A DNA stretch of 64,000 nucleotides from Albula goreensis (Eukaryota; Chordata; Actinopteri; Albuliformes; Albulidae): NCBI GenBank assembly GCA_022829145.1, contig CM040746.1, forward strand, positions 32,081,712-32,145,711, written 5' to 3'. The position numbers and the translations under genes are program-made. Positions 57,058 to 64,000 of this stretch are shown piece by piece; position 1 is the first letter of the stretch; each line of letters opens with the position of its first letter. The notes under the pieces were generated by a model. That model did no database searches, had not been told where the DNA came from, and worked only from the letters and a program-made list of their open reading frames with translations.

Positions 57058-60000
57058 CTGCCTGTCTTTTCCTCAATATAATTTGTGCAATTTGATGTTT
57101 TCTTTTTACAACTATTTTGGTTATATCACACAAGAAGGAGCTTACAAATAACCAAAATGGTATAGTCATTATTTTTAAGTGTATTTTAGCTGTAATCACC
57201 TTTGATTTCTTACATCCTTATATTCACTTCCAGACAAATAACAACCAAAAAAAGTTACAAAAAGCTGCATTAACCAAAGGAAAATACTCACTGTTTCTCT
57301 TTTTATCCAGGCATGTACAAAAATGAACACTTATGTAACACTTTTCAAGATTTATTACATGAACATGTTTGAAAAGCAGCTTTAACATTGCATTTGTCTG
57401 TGCCAAAAATGACCAACAGAAAGTAAAAATAATTTACTCCCTGAAAGAGCTTGCAAAATCCAAAGAAAAAAACCTCTTGCTCCATGCATCACATGTTAAA
57501 CATTTTTTTGAATGTTTTTTTCTACTGCACTGTTTTCCTCACATTGCAGTATATTCAGTAGCATTTTCTTAAAGCAATCACTTGTCTAAACATTAATCAA
57601 TTATTTACAACAACCACTCTATAGAGGGCTTGGAGCTTGTCATTTTTGTTAACTGTGGCAGTATTTAGTGATGCAATAAAGAGAAGAATGCCTCCACAGT
57701 AATGGTTTTTAAGAGTGTCTTGATGCTTACAGGGGACATTTCAACAAGGAAAGGTGAAGCCTAGTTTTTGGCAGACACCTGGCAGTCATTAACTTCAAGA
57801 TCAGGGTCCAGGAAAGAAAAAGATAAAGAGATAGATATCTTCTGAGTTGGGAGAACTATTGACTAAGTTAGAACTTAATCAATAGCACGGTTCATTCTTT
57901 CAATGGTTTCAAAAGCATATGCATTCAAAAACACATATTCATGCAAAATACATAGCAAGGGACCAAATAAAGGCAAAGGAAAATTCTCTTTTATTTGGTT
58001 ATAAAAACTCAGCCCATTGCAGAATTAATCTGATAGAACAGAACTGCATTAGACTCAAACACATGTTTCTGTTAATACACTTCCCTTCTTTAAACACCAC
58101 TAGGTTTAACTGATCAGGCATGAGCTTGGCCAATGTCTGGATGTGTTTGAAGTTTGATGTCCTCCCCCCATACTTCTCTGTTCTCTGTGTTTTTCTGCTT
58201 CTGGAATGCAGACTTGCACCATCTTTCCTTGTTTTCCTTATTAGATTTGGGATATGACTTTTGTTTGTGAAATTAAGTTAAATTAATAAGAAAAAACAGT
58301 ATTCCCTTGATTTACTCTGTGTTTGGTTATATAATATATATTTTTTATTTACTCCACTATGCTCCATTCAGATCACCTCCCTAAATTTGCTTTGTTTCCT
58401 TTAGCTCCCAGAGTTACCTTAGGGTTTACCTTGGAATCCTCCACCTTCTTTATTTTCCTCTTTATCTGTAAAATTGTCTGACTTCCCACAGAACAATTAT
58501 GTGGCCACCTGACCTATTTCATTGCAAACACAACTTGGTACTCCAGCGGATTCCCCTCTCATTTTAAATTATGTTCTGAATTTTCACCATTTTCCTAGAC
58601 ATGATGTCCAGTTGGGAGTTTGTGCGGTGCCAAGGCAAATATGAATGAGACAATTATAGGGCTCCCACCTCAAGCCAGACTGGAAAGGAGATCATGAGGG
58701 TTCAAATACATTTTTCTTGTGACATGAGTGACAGATCAGAATACAGATACATTTTTGAACAAGCTGCAACATTGCCAAATTTGAAAAAAAGTACAATTCC
58801 ACTATATTTTCTGTCCTGGTTTCACCTCTCTCCCCACTCAGAGAAGAAACCTCTGTAGTCACATATCCCTGCCTGCCTATTAACAGAGCTGGTTTGGACA
58901 CACCACTCTCAGTTCCTATTGGTGGAGATATTACAAACACACCTGTTCAGCCTTTAGGTTGGCGGTGCATAGCTTTAGTTCAGTAGGGCTGCTGTGTTTG
59001 CTGCTTGTGTGTGTGTGTGTGTATGATGACAGAGAAAAAAAGAAAGAGGGAGAGAGTGAGAAAGAGAGAGATTTAGTGCATAACCGTTTAAGTTGAAGAA
59101 TCTACACCCTTTATTTCCAATGACCTGCAGACACTGGATAGGAGCAGCTATTTGTATGGTATTCGTTAGCTATTTTAAATATTCCCGTATTACCCACAGT
59201 TTTCCCTGTAGAAATTGCCACCAATCGGTTCCACACAAAAGGATACTTCTCTGCTGGACTGCTCCATTGAGTCAACAGTAAAGCTGCAGCTGCCATGAGC
59301 TCTCAGACCCACAGTTATATGAAGAGATTAATTACCATGATGATGGGGTCCACCAAATGGGTTGATTACTAATCATAGCTGCATGGCAAATGGTGTCATA
59401 ATCAATACAAATTAGCAAAAGAAAAAAAAAAAAAACATGTGTTAGAGAACATCTTCAAACAACAATTGATCATTTTAGGAGTGGGGCAAATTTGCATAAA
59501 AAAGAAATAAAAATGTCAAAACTAAAATAAACAATTAGCCTAAATATAAATTCTTATTTTAAGGCAACATATCATTGATGTCATTTATATAAAGAAATAA
59601 GAATATATGAAATAACAAAAACAAATGAATAAGACTCCAGGAGGTTAAAAAAGCCAGTCTGATAACAGGACCATGTGAGGTATTTGCACTGAAGTGTGAC
59701 TGACTTAATTAAAGTTAGCAACCATTGTTAACAGACCACTCCATTGACACAGAATCAGCTCATCAATATGTCTGCCTGCGTGTGTTCCCCTGAATCCATT
59801 TCCTGTCACCGTTCGTTAACTTGAAACAGAAACCAATCAATGTCTTCATTTTTTCCCCTGTCAAAACTATTGCCCAGACGTTCATTGTAATCACCTGAAT
59901 TTAATAGGGACCAGCCCTTTGGTAGTCAGCTGTGGCTAATTTATTTTCTATACTTGTGTTTGGATTAATGTGTGACTTTGCAGCTGTTTGACATACAATT

Positions 60001-60430
60001 ATCTAGACTTTAATTTACAACTATGGCTAAATGAGACTATTAAATTATTTTTGACACATTGTTCCATGAAAGTAGATTAGTATTAATGGAAACATATAGA
60101 CTCGGGGATGCACACAAAGGGTCTGTAATGTTTTTGTGCATTGCTGTAAATTCCATTAGTGCCAACATGTTTTTAATAGCTACTTTGTGCTTGGTTGTCT
60201 AATAGGTGAAGCACATCATATGTTTTGCAACCAAAAAAAAAACATGAGTCTGCATCCTCCATAGTTTCCAAAACATCTGAAACCACACAGATGCATTAGT
60301 CTGCAGCGAGCGCAATCCTAACAGCAGTACTCAGTCAACAAGAGGCCACGGTGATGACTGCTGCAGCACGTACGATGTGAATCTCTATTTTGCCAAAACA
60401 TTTACCACAGCATGGTAATGGTGATTCACC

Positions 60431-60615
60431 GGGGCAGTGGGGAAATGATGAGAGGCACGACTGATGACAGCAGTAGGGGAATGGTAATTAAGGAACTGGT
60501 TATCTTGTTAACAGGAGGTTGTAGGTGAATATCCAGCTGTATTAATGGATGGGGTGTAGAGTATAAGTAATGGGAGTCGGCCTGGATAAGGGCATCTGCT
60601 TCGCAAGTAAATAAT
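60431..60615 (+). mobile_element. Second SINE copy, internally deleted
   Basis: Head ggggcagtgg, box-B-like aggttgtaggt, body gaatatccagctgtattaat, tail gtcggcctggataagggcat then CTGC. Same type as 33635-33882, but the stretch between box B and the AATATCC body is missing. Confidence 0.6.
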
Positions 60616-62819
60616 TCAATGCAATGATGAATGCAAGTAATAGCTTCTGGAGCTGGCAGTGTTGCCGACACACCGCCAAGGGCCCTCTCAAAAGGAAACA
60701 CTCACCTTTATTATGTCGCCCATTTACAAGCAAGGGCTGTTTTGCAAGATGTTTTTTTCCCCTCTCTTTCTTTATTGCTATCATTTGTTTAGCGATAGAG
60801 GTTTATAGCATGTTCTTCTGGATTACGCTTCATTTCCATAAAGCAAAGCTGTTTTTTTTGTCCTATTTGAATTTTACAACCAAAATGTTTGGGAGGGAGC
60901 TGGGGGGGGGGGTGTGGTTGGGAGTTGTATTCCTTACTAAATAACTCCTCCAAAACATGTGAATAAAGTCAATACTAATCAATGTCGAACATGCTGGGTG
61001 ACTGAATGGCACTATTTTAGACTTCAGAGAGAGGAAACAGAGTAATAACTACGAAATGAGAGAGAGAAAGAGAGAGGGACAGGGAGAGAGACCTTCTAGT
61101 GACCCAGAGCTTATTAGTCTTAAGAAAAGGGGTCATGATGTGAGTGTGTTAAGAACCAAAAAATCCTATAGAAAAAGAGGTTGACTTAATTTGTAGATAC
61201 GCAAGATCCAGTCACCACATCGGCGCCAAGGGGAGATGTGGTCCTAGCCAAGACGCACAGCCTATCCTGTCAGCAGGTTTGCACGTGGCGCTGGGGATAC
61301 ATGCCAAACAGAACGATGAGCTCTCGGTTTGAACGCCACTGTTCGTGCGTCACGGTTCGTCATCGCTATTACAAGGAGAATGCCAGAGATCTCACGATCT
61401 GTGGGAAAATTAACTTAAAGATCTCTTCGGGTTTGAAATGTTGGAAATGTAGCAATGCTGCGGGATTTTTGTCTCCCCTCCATACCCTCCTCCTCCCCCT
61501 CCCCCTTTCTCGCTCACTCACTCTCTCTCAAATAAGCCTGTGTGAGTCATAGCTGGGTGAAAAAAACTGCACCCAGATGCGCTTCCCCACCTGATTTACA
61601 CCATGTTTATATAAACCGGCTTCAGATGGAAAGAGCAAAAAGAGGTATTGGTTTTTGTTTATGAATTCAACGGATCACTTTTAGACTACTAGAGTGGCGA
61701 GACCTGTCGATAATCTGATATGACTGCATTTTGCTTAAACCCAGCAAGCCCGCTGTCTTTGACAGGCAACAAACTTCACCAAGATAACAAAGGTAGCTTC
61801 GACTTTGTCCATTTTGACCTATTATTTGTTTCCAGAAGGGTGTATCACGAAACTAAGTAAAATAAACATATAAACAAATACAAATAAGGAACACTTGCAC
61901 ACACGAAAGCACACGTACAAGAGAACTTCAGTGCTGTTACGCCTACGTTTTAGGTTAATGGTGCTATAAAAATAACACAGGGACAAAATATAACCCAAAG
62001 CGTGACAACTGATTGCAGTCAAGATCATTCGTCACAAAAGTGTCAAGGGCTTGCTTTCTTTAACCTTAAAATCAAACAACGAATCGTTCGGTTGCGTGGA
62101 AGCTGTTGCCAATGTAGCAGTTAAGAGCACACTGGTACTTGTAAACAGCCATCTAATTTCAAAACAGATTTCTGGCTTATTCTGTTAATTTAATCTTCTC
62201 CGTATCATTTGGAACAATATGTCCTGGGTCGATAAAAATTAAAAAGCAAATAATTACAACGACCAACTGCATACTTGCAGAATGTAAGAACAATACATAA
62301 ACAGTATCGTGGTGTACTGAGATACAAAAAATGGACAGTTACAAATAAAAACGTTAATGTAACTGTTTAAGTAGCTACTAGCGAGCCTACATATTTCCCT
62401 TAACACACTCGTTTCGATTGTGTATGCTTATTTCAAGATATTGCATCCAAAATATACTGTTTCAATCTGTAACGACGATAAATGTTTCCAAAATAACAAC
62501 CCGAGGCCATTTCAAATAGCTACAGTGATTTGTCTGAAGTTCTTTTGATTCGCTGCTCCACTCAGAACACAGGAAGCCCCGGTTCTTCCAAAGCACCAGC
62601 CTTAATACGCACCAATAAGTATGCCGATATCCATAATCAATAACTTTCTAAAGCTGCAATTCGTTCTTTATTAAAAATGTTATGAAAATGTATGACGCAA
62701 ACTTGTTGATCATCGCTAGGTCAATTCTGTATTCACCTGAATGCCGTCACACACCTAGCAACAAGCACAGAACATGGCAGTGTAATAATAGGGGAAAAGT
62801 GTCTGGAAAAGTAACTCAC

Positions 62820-63040
62820 CTAAATATCCAACAAACTAGAAGGGCAACAAGGCGACGTTGATTGTCAGCAGGTAAGATCCGTCAGGGTCTACGGTCAGCA
62901 GGTCTTTGTCTCTGGAAGAATTCACGTGAACACGGGAAATCGCGAAGCCGGAGTTTGTGCGTGGTCGCTGTCCAGGCTGAGCGTGGTGCTGAAATGAAAC
63001 TCCTAAATATCTCGCACTGTTTTCTCTCTCAGACCCTGTA
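62820..63040 (-). other. tent5d: Candidate 5' non-coding exon of tent5d
   Basis: Minus strand: a stretch with about 16 CpGs ends in ...ggatatttag followed by the donor GTGAGT. No ATG is seen in it. Spliced to 54180 it gives an in-frame TAG (plus-strand cta near 62835-62837) seven codons before the coding-exon frame continues, so translation should begin at the ATG at 54163. The upstream (high-coordinate) limit is a guess, because the transcription start cannot be seen. Alternative: the real first exon lies elsewhere in the intron or upstream. Confidence 0.5.
62921..62930. promoter_or_regulatory. Palindromic E-box TTCACGTGAA
   Basis: A perfect 10-bp palindrome with a CACGTG core inside the candidate 5' exon. 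bHLH-Zip factors of the USF/MYC type bind this core. Short motifs of this kind also arise by chance, so support is weak. Confidence 0.25.
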
Positions 63041-63050
63041 GCGTAAACCA

Positions 63051-63064
63051 GTTTCCATGGTAAC
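63051..63064 (-). promoter_or_regulatory. RFX-type X-box at the presumed tent5d promoter
   Basis: Minus strand GTTACC-AT-GGAAAC, an inverted pair of RFX half-sites. The first half matches the GTNRCC consensus exactly and the second has one departure. It lies about 230 bp upstream of the candidate 5' exon donor. RFX factors drive ciliary and spermatid genes, which fits the testis bias of mammalian TENT5D. Regulation by RFX is inference. Confidence 0.5.
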
Positions 63065-64000
63065 CTGGCGTCACAATTTTAAGGTAGTCCACTCAGTATA
63101 CAGACAAGCCACAACAATGGGGCTTGGGTGAGCTTTAACAGGTGGGAGTCTGCCTTTCTATGTATCATTCAGTATTTTATGTTAACACCGGTATGCTCCT
63201 GCACACGAATGTAATGGGCAGGCATAACACTGTAAAATGAATGCATTTCTGCACCTTGTTTCACAAAGCGATCTGTCATAGTGCGTTTTCCGCTCCACGA
63301 AACTGACAAATGGACTGATTCGATTAAACATTTGCTGTCTACATAGAAGTAATTACTTGTGTAGCCAGAACAATATTTGTGTCCTTTTTTCACGTACAGT
63401 TACATTGTCCCTTTTCAAAAACTGCTTTATAATATGAAAATATGATGACTTCCTCTGGTAGAGCTTATAATTATCAGCAAAATCGTTATTAAAACAAAAA
63501 CCGTAATTATGATAATACTTATTACAACGATAATTACATACTTACACAACTTTTAGGCGATTAGCACCAAACACATCAGAATTTCGGTGAAAAATAAGAA
63601 TGTTGAAGAATGTCCTGAGACGTTGGACTGGGACTGCTGGTTCTTTAAGTGCCTCCCCATCAGGTTCTCAGAGGACGGACATGGCTGCAGCAGGGCTCAG
63701 GAGCGCCCGACGCTGTCCCACAGGTGGGAATTCAGTGTTGTGTCATCGTGCGAAGTGTGCCTAAGCCACATCACAGGGTTATCGAGTTCACTGAAACAGC
63801 AAGTCTCCAGGGACCCGGTCCGCCCATGTGCACAAAGGCCTGCAACATCACCGCCACCACTTGGACTTTGAAATCGAACCTTTTGGATGGAAGTTTGTTT
63901 TTGCTTTGCCTGACTCTTAAGTATGGGAAATCATGCATTGGCAATCATGACACTTGCCTGGAGAAAACGTAGCAGCAGTAATAACAATGAAGAACATTAT
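63065..64000. other. Region upstream of tent5d
   Basis: Single-copy, AT-rich in the middle (63410-63560). A 94-codon plus-strand frame (63587-63871) has no recognised domain. No gene is called. Confidence 0.35.

Larger units (their letters stand above)
54181..62819 (-). other. tent5d: Long tent5d intron, no coding content seen
   Basis: About 8.6 kb from the candidate donor (GTGAGT at 62819-62814) to the coding-exon acceptor. It is mostly AT-rich single-copy sequence. It holds a 74-bp palindrome (54852-54925), a poly(T) tract (56668-56688), a CT tract (57016-57057), a SINE (about 60431-60615) and a moderately CpG-rich complex stretch (61200-61480). No other open frame in either strand looks like a gene. 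The stretch 61200-61480 could be an alternative first exon or an enhancer, and sequence alone does not decide. Confidence 0.55.

Noticed and set aside
63587-63871. 94-codon plus-strand frame upstream of tent5d, with ATGGCTGCAGCAGG and a CAG/gtggga donor
   Set aside because: No homology recognised, no partner exon in the window. It could be chance.

Overview
The window reads as nuclear DNA of a ray-finned (teleost-type) fish. The evidence is one vertebrate gene with a GT-AG intron, very dense (CA)n/(GA)n microsatellites, a tRNA-derived SINE whose 3' tail ends in the 'GGATAAG.GCATCTGC' type sequence common in fish, a decayed Tc1/mariner relic, and short inverted-repeat DNA transposon remnants. 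There are no operons, CRISPR arrays, rRNAs or convincing tRNAs. The species cannot be fixed from this sequence.

Only one protein-coding gene can be supported: a TENT5 (FAM46) family non-canonical poly(A) polymerase on the minus strand, best assigned to TENT5D. Its coding region is a single exon (51242-54163, 973 codons). It is preceded by a textbook splice acceptor, an intron of about 8.6 kb (54181-62819), and a candidate 5' non-coding exon whose donor lies at 62819/62820. About 230 bp upstream of that donor is an RFX-type X-box (63051-63064), which marks the likely promoter.

The outstanding feature is in this protein. The usual TENT5 catalytic and helical regions are intact, but they are separated by about 590 residues of disorder-like, Glu/Pro/Ser/Thr/Gln-rich sequence. 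This sits where other TENT5 proteins have a linker of roughly 15-20 residues. The insert has an acidic half, a Cys trio, a Pro/Lys-rich basic island, and about 24 heptapeptide repeats encoded by a 21-bp minisatellite. The frame is open throughout.

The first ~51 kb looks like a gene desert. It holds many long microsatellites (617-1350, 4432-4662, 7391-7872, 13877-13976, 15157-15360, 20107-20226, 27786-28511, 42471-42572, 43757-43834, 45701-45850) and a ~50-bp minisatellite with two interleaved monomer types (8210-8815). It also holds a degenerate CCCTA-type heptanucleotide array (2880-3075), a Tc1 relic (9520-10130), a palindromic TTAA-flanked MITE (21066-21280), a SINE (33635-33882) and three related short inverted-repeat elements. 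A 29-bp near-perfect hairpin lies at 45080-45178. Stretches of complex, moderately GC-rich single-copy sequence lie between them (for example 5550-6560, 14030-14990, 26040-27780, 31600-32200, 33880-34620). These could be regulatory DNA, but conservation cannot be tested here. One exon-like segment (2312-2394) and one TATA-plus-mini-ORF segment (14697-14838) are reported as weak candidates.
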